Shown piece by piece: positions 37,279 to 46,211 of a stretch of DNA of 64,000 bases. Within the stretch, counting starts at the first letter, position 1; the number at the start of each line of letters is the position of its first letter. Under the pieces are notes generated by a model. It saw only the letters and a list, made by a program, of their open reading frames with translations. It did not search any database and was not told the DNA's origin. The position numbers were made by a program, and so were the translations under genes. Source of the DNA: Sphingobium sp. TCM1 (GTDB taxonomy: Bacteria > Pseudomonadota > Alphaproteobacteria > Sphingomonadales > Sphingomonadaceae); assembly GCF_001650725.1 (NCBI RefSeq), contig NZ_LXVX01000008.1, positions 47,454 through 111,453 of the forward strand, written 5' to 3'.

Positions 37279-37839
37279 TCAGAACCAGGCTTCAGGGATG
37301 GTGATTGTGTCGCCGGGCATTATCGGCGAATCCGGGGCTAGCCGGACCTTGCCCTGGCTCGTGCCATTTTTCCGGTTGACCGCAGCCATGTTCTTGTTCG
37401 CGCGGAATGTATAGCCTCCCGCGATGGAAACCGCAGTCAGCAACGTCATGCCGGGAACATAGGCATATTGGCCGGGCTGTTGCACTTCGCCCAATATGTA
37501 GAAGGGCCGATATTTGTCGACCTGGACGCTGACGCTGGCATTGGGGGCAAGATTGCGGGCGCGCAGCAGCGCCGCGAGCGATCCCTCCAACTCCGGCGCA
37601 GACTTGCCGGCAACTTCCACCGTACTCAGCATGGGCAGCGATATCGTGCCGGCGTCGCTCACGAGATAGCTGCCGGCCATCATATCGAAGCCATACACGG
37701 CGATCTTGACTGAGTCGCCAGGTCCAAGCGTATAACGGTCGGATGCCGCGGCTGCGGCTACGGGCAGGTTCGAATAGGCATTCGTGCAGCCCGCAACGGG
37801 CAGCGCGATCAAGCCGATCAGCATATTACGGCGGTTCAC
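37279..37839 (-). CDS. Polysaccharide export outer-membrane lipoprotein (Wza/GumB-like)
   Basis: The protein has 186 residues. A lipobox LPVAGC follows the signal sequence. A Poly_export domain (YTLGPGDSVKIAVYGFD) and one SLBB domain (PFYILGEVQQPGQYAYVPG) follow, with a C-terminal PGDTITIPEAWF. It is short like GumB/GelD-type proteins, not full-length Wza. GTG 37839 follows GGGGAA. It sits upstream of the barrel gene. No Wzc/GumC co-polymerase gene is next to it, which is unusual. Confidence 0.93.
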   Translation of the reverse strand: MNRRNMLIGLIALPVAGCTNAYSNLPVAAAAASDRYTLGPGDSVKIAVYGFDMMAGSYLVSDAGTISLPMLSTVEVAGKSAPELEGSLAALLRARNLAPNASVSVQVDKYRPFYILGEVQQPGQYAYVPGMTLLTAVSIAGGYTFRANKNMAAVNRKNGTSQGKVRLAPDSPIMPGDTITIPEAWF

Positions 37840-37959
37840 GGCAGTTCCCCAGCTATGGTCGATTCCACTGACATGATGCTAGCCGTTCCAACCTGTCCGT
37901 AGGTGTACGCATCTGAGGCAGAATGGGCTTCATAAGGGCCTATACTTCCGAGACCCAAA

Positions 37960-39182
37960 CTACCCTGAAATGAGTAGTCCGGCACGCGGGGGCGCTGCAG
38001 GGCGGGGCGCACGGGTGATCGCAATGCCGATCGCAAGGATCAGCGGCACGACCCAGCTGCGCGGATACACGTGCGGCGCGGCATTGGAAAAGATCAAGAA
38101 CGGAACGAGCACCGCCAAGACGAGTGCGGCGGCATTGCGGTCTACGGGCAATGTGTTGAGCGCTATGGCCAGGGGCACGCAAAGAACGAGAAGCCACCCG
38201 GTCAGCGAAAGGAGACCGCCCTCGGTCCAGGCGAGCAGATACATGTTGTGGACTGGTGCTTTCTCAGCGCTCACAACGCGATATTGGTCTACTCTCAGGC
38301 CCACTATGGTTGTTTCGCCTGCCATGTCCCACGCTTCGCGGATCAGTGCCATCCGGGCGGTGAAGGTTCCTGCCTGACTGATGTCGCCCTGTTCGAGCGA
38401 TGCTACCACGCGGTTCTGGAAGACGGTGGGCAGCGCCACGCCCGAAGAAGCAACCATGCCCGCCAAGGAGACGATAATGGCGAGCATGGTTGCGGACCGC
38501 ATCCCCCAGTCGAGCAGCAGGAAGGTCAGTACCCCAGGGCCGCGCTCGTGAATCCAGTGAAGGAACCGGACAACAAAAGGCCCGAACATAGCAGCGCCAG
38601 GGCGGACAAGGTCATTACAGAGTGCAGCCGGCCTGTACGCGCGAGAAAGAAAATGAACGGCAATGTCGTCCCGATGATCGCCGCGTTCCAGTTGGCGTCG
38701 GCCATGAAGGCCGCAAATCGGTGGGCGCCGGTGATGAATTCGAAGTCAACCGCTTGGCCTCTTCATGAGAGCCGTCGGTGGCGTGATAGACGAGCGTCCC
38801 GAACAGGCCATCGTGGCAACCCCTGAGATCAGCGCTAGGGCGCACGTGACGAGGAATGAGCGTTGCTCCCGCAGCAGGAGTGAGGGAGAACCGCGAACGC
38901 GAAGCCATATTGGCCCGCGACGATGATCCAGCGGAGCGGATCGCCGTTGACGCTGCTGTCGACGAAAAACCCCAGCAGCAGCGCATTCAGGCCGGAAATT
39001 CACACGATCCACCATTCGCCTAGCGGACAAAGTGCCACGCCGCGCCCTGCCAACAGCAGCACGGCCGCGAGGCAGAAGAGCGCGTCGCTGAGGGTGAAGA
39101 GATAGGGCGGAACCACGCGCCAGGTGATGTAGGGCACCAGCGACACCGCCAGCACCAGCACCTATCCGGCCAAGCGAAGCAT
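37960..39182 (-). pseudogene. Decayed O-antigen ligase/polymerase (Wzy/WaaL-like)
   Basis: Joining frames on the minus strand from ATG 39182 gives a multi-pass membrane protein: MLRLAG, stop, VLVLAVSLVPYITWRV, then GLNALLLGFFVDSSVN, YHATDGSHEEAKRL, AHRFAAFMADANWNAAIIG and LLLSGSFTGFTSAALG. An intact 3' part follows (LIREAWDMAGETTIVGL, NMYLLAWTEGGLLSLTGW). The H-N-x-Y-L motif and Thr/Ser-rich helices match the Wzy_C family. I count stops at 39162-39164 and 39000-39002 and four single-base frame changes near 38885, 38763, 38745 and 38535. A 209-residue C-terminal frame (37960-38589) survives but should not be functional alone. Confidence 0.82.
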
Positions 39183-39256
39183 GGCATAATGATGGGGTGT
39201 ACGATTTCGATCCTGCCACGCCGAGCCCCACTCCGCGAGCGCGGCGGGATAGGGCA

Positions 39257-40096
39257 TCAGGCGGCCAGAGCGTGTCCGGCCCATCCCGACAGCGGTCGGT
39301 CCAGGATATGCGCCAGATCTTCGATATCCTGCTGATAGAAGTCGACAAGATAGCGCCGCACATCGTCGGGCAGCGGCGGATAGCGAACGGGGCGGGCAAT
39401 CAGGTTGCGCGCGCCTTCGAACAGGGGATTGCCGCGCAGCGGCGCGACCATCCGCTTGATCGGTGAGGGCAAGCGGCGCAGCGCCAGGGGGACCAACGGC
39501 GAGGCGCCATCGTTGACCCGCGCTTCGAGATGCGCGGAATCGGGAAGTGGTGGCAGGCCGAGCGTTTGTAGCACGCCCGCAGTCACCCCGGCCGGATCGC
39601 GCTTGATATCCTCGTGCAGGATGATCTTGAGTTGCTCCCGGGGAAAATGGTCCAGGAAGCGGCGGATGTGTCTGCCATAAAGCCCGTCCTCCAGGAAACG
39701 GGATTCGATGGCCGTCCTCGAGTGGAGATGGCGCGCGACATCACCATCGACCTGTCCACGGCGGAACAACATGCAATAGTCGGAATAGGCGCGCTCGACC
39801 GGATTGCGCAACTGCGCGATCAACTGCACCGATGGCAGGAGCGCGGCGATCCGCGCCGGCGCATGAGGATGGGCGAGATAGTCGGCGGACTTTTCCGCTA
39901 CCAACTGGCCTGGTCGGGCGTCCGCAAACAGCGACTGGTACCATTGTAGGCCCTTGTCGAAATCCCGGCTGAAATAATGCGGCTCGGGTCCGGGCATGAA
40001 CATGTCGGGCCGGGTGCGAAGCTGCCGGGCGATCCACGTCGTCGCGGACTTTGCGGCGCCGATTACGATCATATTCGGAAGAGGCGCTTCGTTCAT
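39257..40096 (-). CDS. Sulfotransferase-family protein
   Basis: The protein is about 279 residues. The 5'-phosphosulfate loop is GAAKSATTWIARQLRTRP, and the 3'-phosphate-binding region is LIAQLRNPVERAYSDYCM, as in PAPS-dependent sulfotransferases. It would sulfate a glycan, given its place next to sugar-nucleotide genes. ATG 40096 lies 11 bases after the aminotransferase stop; an in-frame TTG at 40111 is less likely. It belongs to the same minus-strand operon as the aminotransferase and dehydratase. Confidence 0.9.
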   Translation of the reverse strand: MNEAPLPNMIVIGAAKSATTWIARQLRTRPDMFMPGPEPHYFSRDFDKGLQWYQSLFADARPGQLVAEKSADYLAHPHAPARIAALLPSVQLIAQLRNPVERAYSDYCMLFRRGQVDGDVARHLHSRTAIESRFLEDGLYGRHIRRFLDHFPREQLKIILHEDIKRDPAGVTAGVLQTLGLPPLPDSAHLEARVNDGASPLVPLALRRLPSPIKRMVAPLRGNPLFEGARNLIARPVRYPPLPDDVRRYLVDFYQQDIEDLAHILDRPLSGWAGHALAA

Positions 40097-40107
40097 CTGG
40101 TCACTCT

Positions 40108-41379
40108 TCAAGCTGTGGCGTTTGCAACGACCGACGCGACGATCATGCCCATTCGCCGGACGGTTTCGGCGTCGAGCGTCGGATCGACCGGTAGCATCAG
40201 GCTGGTTTCCCCCAGCCTCGAAGAAACGGGCAGTCGGTTCAATGGGGCGGAAGGGCTACCGACAAAGGCCTGCTCCCGGTAGATTTCGGGGCAACTACCC
40301 GCGCCGCAGGGAACGCCTGCCACGATGCATTCGCCTATGATGCGATCGCGGTTCCAACCGCTGGCGAGCCGTTCCGGCCGGACGAACGCATAATATTTAT
40401 AATAGGCGTGGTGGACGTCCGATGGCGGTACCGTCAGCCGAATAGCTGGCAAGGGCGCGAGTTCGGCATCGAGAATGCGGGCGTTGCGCTGTCGCGTTTC
40501 CACCCAACCCGCCAGCTTGCCCAGTTGGCACAGGCCCAGCATCGCCTGCATTTCGGTCGCCCGGTAGTTGCTGCCAAGGCTGGCGTGCAGCCAGCGGAAT
40601 GTGCCGGGGGCGCCACCCTGATCGACGGGATGCGGCAGCTTGCCATGATCCTTGTAGGCCCAGGCCCGTTCCCATGCTTTCCGGTCGTGCAGGACCAGCA
40701 TCCCCCCTTCGCCGCCCGTGGACATGATCTTGTCGGTGCAGAAGGAAAAGGCCGCGGCGTCGCCAAGCGAGCCGACGGGGTCGCCGTCCTGCGCTGCGCC
40801 ATGCGCCTGGGCGCAGTCCTCGATCACGAAAATGCCCTGGGACCGGGCGAGCACCATGATTTCGTGCATCGAAGCGGCCCAGCCGGCGAGATGGACTACG
40901 ATGACCGCGCGTGTTCGGGTGCTGATCGCCTGGGCGATCGTGCAGGCGTTGAGCGTTTGCGAATCAGGATCGACATCGGCGAATATGGGCGTGGCGCCGA
41001 CCGCTGCCACACAGCTGGCAGATGCCATGAAGCTGCGCGCGGGAACCACTACTTCGTCGCCCGGACCGATGCCCAGCGCCCGCAGCGCGAGTTCTAGCGC
41101 CAGGGTTCCGTTCGCCACCGAGATGGCGTGAGGCGCGCGACAGAGGTCGGCGAAGGCGCGTTCGAAGGCGCGGGTCTGCTCCCCATGATGCAGGGCATTG
41201 ACCTTGCCGCTGCGCAGGACAGAGGCGACGGCGGCGATCTCGTCTTCGGCATAGACCGGCCAGCGGGACCGGATCGGTTCCCCGGTTCCGCTCGCGAGGG
41301 TGGGCGAGGGTCGCTCGGCCAGGTGGCTGACACGTGTCGCGGCGGCCATCGACATGGAGGAGTCAATTCGCGTGAACAT
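40108..41379 (-). CDS. DegT/DnrJ/EryC1/StrS-family sugar aminotransferase
   Basis: This 423-residue PLP enzyme has VANGTLALELALRALGIGPG, the cofactor Asp in FVIEDCAQAHGA, and the lysine in FCTDKIMSTGGEGGM, so it is a true aminotransferase, unlike the His enzyme at 28463. It overlaps the WbpM/PglF-like dehydratase by 17 bases. The pair fits production of a UDP-4-amino-4,6-dideoxy sugar (PglF-PglE logic). GGGAG precedes ATG 41379. Confidence 0.93.
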   Translation of the reverse strand: MFTRIDSSMSMAAATRVSHLAERPSPTLASGTGEPIRSRWPVYAEDEIAAVASVLRSGKVNALHHGEQTRAFERAFADLCRAPHAISVANGTLALELALRALGIGPGDEVVVPARSFMASASCVAAVGATPIFADVDPDSQTLNACTIAQAISTRTRAVIVVHLAGWAASMHEIMVLARSQGIFVIEDCAQAHGAAQDGDPVGSLGDAAAFSFCTDKIMSTGGEGGMLVLHDRKAWERAWAYKDHGKLPHPVDQGGAPGTFRWLHASLGSNYRATEMQAMLGLCQLGKLAGWVETRQRNARILDAELAPLPAIRLTVPPSDVHHAYYKYYAFVRPERLASGWNRDRIIGECIVAGVPCGAGSCPEIYREQAFVGSPSAPLNRLPVSSRLGETSLMLPVDPTLDAETVRRMGMIVASVVANATA

Positions 41380-43351
41380 GGGCAGCTCCCGGCGTGCGGC
41401 TCGTCATCGCGATATGGCCCTGGACGAGGGATGACTTGCGATCGAGCAGATCCGTCGCGATGAAGCGACACGCATCATCGTCGGAATCGTTGCTCGCTTC
41501 CTGAAGTATGTCGAACGCCTCGTTGAGGACATGCAGAGGGACGGGCCGGGGCTCTGCTTCGAAGACGCCGGGAATGGATGAGGGTAGCTGTTCCTCCTCG
41601 ACGTCGAAAAGCTCTTCGAACAGCTTCTCGCCCGGACGCAGCCCAACGATCTCGATCCCGACATCGACCTCCGGGTCAAGCCCGGCAAGGCGGATCATGC
41701 GGCGCGCAATCTCGATGATGCGGATCGGTTCGCCCATGTCCAGTACGAAGATCCGACCATGGCGAACCCCGTCGCGCAATCCGCGCGAGGCGCTTTGCAG
41801 GATGAGTTGCACGGCCTCATGCACCGTCATGAAGAAGCGTTCGATCTCCTCATGGGTGACGGTCAGGGGGCCGCCCTTGCTCAATTGGCGCTGGAACAGG
41901 GGAATGAGCGAACCGCTCGATCCCAGCACATTGCCGAAGCGGACCGTAATGAACCGCGGGGCGCGAGGATCGATTCGTCCTTCCAGGTCCAGCGCCTGAC
42001 AGTATAGCTCGCCGAGCCGCTTGGTGACGCCCATGAAGCCCACAGGGTTGACCGCCTTGTCGGTCGATACCTGCACCATGGCGCGTGCGCCATAGCGCCG
42101 GGCTGCGTCGGCGACATTGCGCGTTCCAAGCACGTTGGTCTGGATGGCCGCCACAGGATGCGCCTCGACCAGCGGCACATGCTTCAGGGCGGCGGCGTGG
42201 AAGACCAGTTCGGGCCGCTGCTCGGCAAAGACCTGCATCAACTGGTTGCGCTGCCGGATCGAACAGAGCACCGGTGTGCGATCGATCTCCGGATGATTTT
42301 CCCGCATTTCCAGGTCGACATCGTAGAGATTGAACTCATTTGCGTCGAGCAGGACCAGATGCGCGGGCGCAAAGCCTGCGATCTGGCGCGCCAACTCACG
42401 ACCGATGGTTCCGCCGGCCCCGGTGATCAGGACGCGCCGTCCGGCGATCATGCCGGCGACCGCGCAACTATCCATCGGCGCCTGGGGGCGACCCAGCAGG
42501 TCCGCCACGTTGAGGAAGCGGAAGTCGAGCTTGACGCCTCGCTCCGGCGTGAAGCCGGTGAAGGCGGGTCTGTAGGCGATGTCCAGATCAAGCACTTGGG
42601 CCTGTGCGACCAGATCAACCATCGCCATGCCTTGCAGCCGTTCGACCGCACCGGCGAAGATCAGGCATTCCGGCCTCGCCGCTTCTGCGCCGAGGCGCCC
42701 CACCACCTGGGCCAGGTCGGTGGGACGGCCCACGATCGGCACGCCGCGCATCCATCCGCCGATATGCTTTCCGGTTTCCTCCAGGATGCCGACCGGCCGG
42801 AAGCCGGGATGGGATTCCTGTTCCAGTTGGCGGAGCAATTGTTCGATGTCGTCGCTCGATCCGAACAGCAGCGCCGGCCGACTCGAGACAAGTGGATCGG
42901 CAGTTGGTGCGGGCGGATGGAAGCGACCTGCAAAATATTCACCGACGAGGCGCCGCGCCATGCGCGCGCCGCCCATCAAGACGACCAGAACCAGCCACTG
43001 GATGATCGGGATCGACCGCGGCAGCCAGGCCGCCCCCCCTATTGCCACCAGAAGCATCACATAGGCGGCGATGGCGATTGAGGCCGCCTTCATAACGGCG
43101 AAAATATCTCCGGTCGAAGCGTAGCGCCACACCCGCCGGTGAAGCCGCATTGCCGCGAAAGTCGTTAGCGCAACCGCGACGAAAAGCGGCAGTGCTAGCG
43201 GATGTTCCGCAAGCACGGCCTCCGCTCGCACCAAGCCGACGCGCAGGCTGATCGCGCCGATAAGAGAGGCGGCCGCAATCAGGCCGTCGATCAGGTAGAC
43301 AAGAGAAGTCCGGCCTGGAGCGGAAAATCGAAATTGAGTTGCTGCTGCCAT
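41363..43351 (-). CDS. UDP-GlcNAc 4,6-dehydratase-like membrane protein (WbpM/PglF/CapD family)
   Basis: This 662-residue protein has four N-terminal transmembrane helices and a first nucleotide-binding-like domain (ALLFGSSDDIEQLLRQL). The catalytic SDR domain has VLITGAGGTIGRELARQIAG, STDKAVNPVGFMGVTKR with the Met-x3-Lys active site of this family, and FGNVLGSSGSLIPLF. It forms UDP-4-keto-6-deoxy-GlcNAc (or an isomer). AAGGGA precedes ATG 43351. It is the first gene of the minus-strand operon and is divergent from the GT operon. Confidence 0.95.
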   Translation of the reverse strand: MAAATQFRFSAPGRTSLVYLIDGLIAAASLIGAISLRVGLVRAEAVLAEHPLALPLFVAVALTTFAAMRLHRRVWRYASTGDIFAVMKAASIAIAAYVMLLVAIGGAAWLPRSIPIIQWLVLVVLMGGARMARRLVGEYFAGRFHPPAPTADPLVSSRPALLFGSSDDIEQLLRQLEQESHPGFRPVGILEETGKHIGGWMRGVPIVGRPTDLAQVVGRLGAEAARPECLIFAGAVERLQGMAMVDLVAQAQVLDLDIAYRPAFTGFTPERGVKLDFRFLNVADLLGRPQAPMDSCAVAGMIAGRRVLITGAGGTIGRELARQIAGFAPAHLVLLDANEFNLYDVDLEMRENHPEIDRTPVLCSIRQRNQLMQVFAEQRPELVFHAAALKHVPLVEAHPVAAIQTNVLGTRNVADAARRYGARAMVQVSTDKAVNPVGFMGVTKRLGELYCQALDLEGRIDPRAPRFITVRFGNVLGSSGSLIPLFQRQLSKGGPLTVTHEEIERFFMTVHEAVQLILQSASRGLRDGVRHGRIFVLDMGEPIRIIEIARRMIRLAGLDPEVDVGIEIVGLRPGEKLFEELFDVEEEQLPSSIPGVFEAEPRPVPLHVLNEAFDILQEASNDSDDDACRFIATDLLDRKSSLVQGHIAMTSRTPGAAHVHAN

Positions 43352-43731
43352 CTTCGGTCCCTTCGCAGTTCATGCGCTGCACAATCAGCGTGGTCGGTTG
43401 CTGTGGCGACTGTTTTGGCGAGTTTCTGGAAGAGAGGTTAGACAGGAAGCGGGGTGTCATTAAGTTGGGCATCAGGTTTCGTCCTTACGGACAGGGGGGC
43501 GATAACCCTTGTGCCTTGGTGTAATCCTTAATGATCTATCGCCGGTAGACGGTCGAATATGGGTGCCGGTGGCCTAAGCCTTGTGCGCCCTGCGTTCATT
43601 TTGCGGACGCGAAGAGGGAAGATCGCCCTTTCTCCTCCCTCCTTTGGATAGTGTCCGTAGTTGCTGTGGCGGCGTGCCGGTCGAGTGACGACTATGCTCG
43701 ATAACGGTTTGTAAGGGGTGATGATTCCCAC
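43352..43731. other. Divergent intergenic region between the two glycan operons
   Basis: These 380 bases separate the dehydratase operon (minus) and the GT operon (plus) and must hold both promoters. I see no gene, no convincing -35/-10 pair and no JUMPstart-like element. The stretch has lower GC than its neighbours at about 43370-43440. Confidence 0.55.
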
Positions 43732-44970
43732 ATGCTCGAGCGACAAAGCCACATGGCTTCCGACCTGAACGTCCCACCTTTTCTTCCGCCGCTGGAGCGG
43801 AGTCAGGGCCGTGCGGATAATGCGGGCAGGTACCGGGTGTGCTTTCCCTTTGCTGGAGGACTTGTCGGCGGCAGCCACATCTCGGCGCTGAAGTTGATCC
43901 AGGCCCTCCAGCATACCCAATTTGAGCCTGTCGTTTTGCTCCACGGCATGAATGGTCCGCTGACGGACTTTTTCAAGGAAGCCGGGATCGGCTTCGAACA
44001 GGCGCCGGTTCCTCATTACTGGGAGCCGGGCAGTCGCCCATCCTTGGGCGCCCTGATGCGCGTGCCTGCGAGTATCGCGCGAATGCGTGCATTCCTGCGC
44101 GTCAGGAACATCAGGATTGTGCACAGCAACGAGGGCGCCATGCACGCGACCTGGGGCTTGCCCGCTCGGCTCGCCGGCGCTCGGCACATCTGGCATCATC
44201 GCGGCAATCCGCGCGCGGCGGGCCTGCGCTTTCTGGCGCCGTTGGTGGCCGATCGTGTCATATGCGTTTCCCATTTCGCGGCGCCGCTGCCGGGCCTTTG
44301 GTCCGCGCGCACTAAATCCAGCGTAGCCTACAGTCCGTTCGACACCTCGATCGCCCAGATTGATCGTGCGGCGGCGCGTTCGATGCTCGAATCCCGGCTG
44401 GACATCACCCCGGATACGGCGGTGGTGGCATTTCTGGGTCAGTTTTCGGCGCGCAAGCGTCCCCTCGTATTCGTAGAGGCGATCGCCGCGATGCGCCGGT
44501 CCCGACCCGGTATTCGCGTGGTTGGGCTTCTGTTCGGCGAGGAATTCGAGCCGGGGATCGAGGCCCGCATCCAGCAGAGAATCCAGGAGCTCGACCTCGC
44601 CGATTGCGTGCGAATGATGGGTTTCGTGCAGCCGGTGGAGCCATGGCTCGCGGCGAGCGATGTGTTGCTCGTGCCGGCGGTGGAAGAACCCTTCGGACGC
44701 ACGCTGATCGAGGCGATGCTAGTTGGCACGCCGGTCGTCGCGGCGGCATCGGGCGGCAATATGGAGGCGATCAGGAACAGGGGCAACGGCCTGCTGGCTC
44801 ACCCGGACGATCCCGAGGATCTGGCCGATCATGTGCTGAGCCTGATAACCGAGCCGCGAACGGCCATGACCATCGCGCAACGGGCGCGCGGGGAGGCGCT
44901 GCAGAAATTCAGCGTCGAGACCCATCTGAACAAGATCGCCAGAATCTACAGGGAGGTGCTTGCCGCATGA
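43732..44970 (+). CDS. GT4-family glycosyltransferase
   Basis: This 412-residue GT-B enzyme has an N-terminal CFPFAGGLVGGSHISALKL (glycine-rich acceptor loop) and a C-terminal donor domain with FLGQFSARKRP. The E-x7-E motif lies in VPAVEEPFGRTLIEAMLVG. It is the first gene of the plus-strand glycan operon and overlaps the next gene (ATGA). Donor and acceptor cannot be inferred. ATG 43732 is taken, with ATG 43753 as an alternative. Confidence 0.9.
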   Translation: MLERQSHMASDLNVPPFLPPLERSQGRADNAGRYRVCFPFAGGLVGGSHISALKLIQALQHTQFEPVVLLHGMNGPLTDFFKEAGIGFEQAPVPHYWEPGSRPSLGALMRVPASIARMRAFLRVRNIRIVHSNEGAMHATWGLPARLAGARHIWHHRGNPRAAGLRFLAPLVADRVICVSHFAAPLPGLWSARTKSSVAYSPFDTSIAQIDRAAARSMLESRLDITPDTAVVAFLGQFSARKRPLVFVEAIAAMRRSRPGIRVVGLLFGEEFEPGIEARIQQRIQELDLADCVRMMGFVQPVEPWLAASDVLLVPAVEEPFGRTLIEAMLVGTPVVAAASGGNMEAIRNRGNGLLAHPDDPEDLADHVLSLITEPRTAMTIAQRARGEALQKFSVETHLNKIARIYREVLAA

Positions 44971-46211
44971 CCGCTCATCGCCCATGCGAGGTATCGGCCA
45001 TGCCGGGGCTCGTGCAACATATCACGACCAGCCTGGACGTCGGTGGCGCACAATCGATGCTCGTAAAACTGGTCGAGGCCACCGCCTCCAAGCGCAATGG
45101 TGTCCGGCCCGCCGTGCTTTCGCTCATGCCACCCGGCACGTTCGAGCAGCGTCTCAGGCAGATTAATTGCCCCACCTACACGCTGGGTATGACGCGGGGC
45201 TATCCGGGGCCAATCGCTCTGCTCCGGCTGTTGCGGATCACGACGATGCTCCAGCCCGATCTGCTCCAGGGGTGGATGTATCATGGCAATCTTGCCGCTA
45301 GCATGGCCCAGTTAGCGGTCAGGCGCAGGGTGCCGCTGCTGTGGAACGTCCGTCATTCGCTGGCCGATCCGAAGGTCGAAAAACTGGCCAGCCGCGCGCT
45401 ATTGTCGCTGAGCGCGCGAATGTCGCGTAATGTCGATGGCATCATCTATAATTCGCGGACCGCGGCGCAGGAACATGCCGCCATCGGTTTCGATCCGGCT
45501 CGCGCCATCCATATCCCCAATGGTTTCGATCTGACGCGCTACCGCCCCGATCCCAGCGCGCGCCAGCGGTTCCGCTCCCTGTTCGGGATTGGGGAGCAGG
45601 GACTGGTCGTGGGCATGGTGGCGCGCAATCATCCGATGAAGGACCATGCCATGCTCGTGCGCGCCATGGGCAGGATGCTTGCGGGGGGGCGGGATTGCCG
45701 GCTTCTTCTGGTCGGGCCCGGCATGGACGCCGCCGATCCAGCATTGATGCGTTCCATTGCGGAACATCTGCCTCCGGAAATCGTCGCGATCGCGGGCGAA
45801 AGGACGGACGTGGCCGACTGGCTGCCCGGCCTCGACATATTGGCGCTCTCATCGGCATGGGGAGAGGCTTTCCCGAACATATTGGGCGAGGCGATGGCCT
45901 GTGGCGTGCCCTGCGTGGCCACCGATGTCGGCGACAGCGCCTGGGTGCTGGGTGAGGGCGGACGTATCGTGCCGCCACGGGACGCCGACGCCATGGCGGC
46001 TGCGCTCGGTAGCCTCGCGGACCTGCCCGATGATGCGCGGCGGAGGATGGGTGCGACCGGTCGCGCCCGCGCGGTGGAGCATTTCGACATCAACGACATC
46101 GCCGTGCAGTATCGCCGGCTCTATGCGAGCGCAGTCCGTCATGTATCCAAGGGTGCAGGGTCGGTGAACGCCAGCGCCCTGGCGCGCGAGGCCGGAGCGC
46201 AGAGCTTATGA
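44967..46211 (+). CDS. GT4-family glycosyltransferase
   Basis: This GT-B enzyme of about 414 residues has HITTSLDVGGAQSMLVKLVE, WNVRHSLADPKVEKLASR, a donor domain with GMVARNHPMKDHAMLVRAM, and the motif SSAWGEAFPNILGEAMACG. ATG 44967 overlaps the preceding stop; the frame is open further upstream but that extension is only overlap with the previous gene. It overlaps the fusion gene at 46208 by four bases. Confidence 0.92.
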   Translation: MTAHRPCEVSAMPGLVQHITTSLDVGGAQSMLVKLVEATASKRNGVRPAVLSLMPPGTFEQRLRQINCPTYTLGMTRGYPGPIALLRLLRITTMLQPDLLQGWMYHGNLAASMAQLAVRRRVPLLWNVRHSLADPKVEKLASRALLSLSARMSRNVDGIIYNSRTAAQEHAAIGFDPARAIHIPNGFDLTRYRPDPSARQRFRSLFGIGEQGLVVGMVARNHPMKDHAMLVRAMGRMLAGGRDCRLLLVGPGMDAADPALMRSIAEHLPPEIVAIAGERTDVADWLPGLDILALSSAWGEAFPNILGEAMACGVPCVATDVGDSAWVLGEGGRIVPPRDADAMAAALGSLADLPDDARRRMGATGRARAVEHFDINDIAVQYRRLYASAVRHVSKGAGSVNASALAREAGAQSL

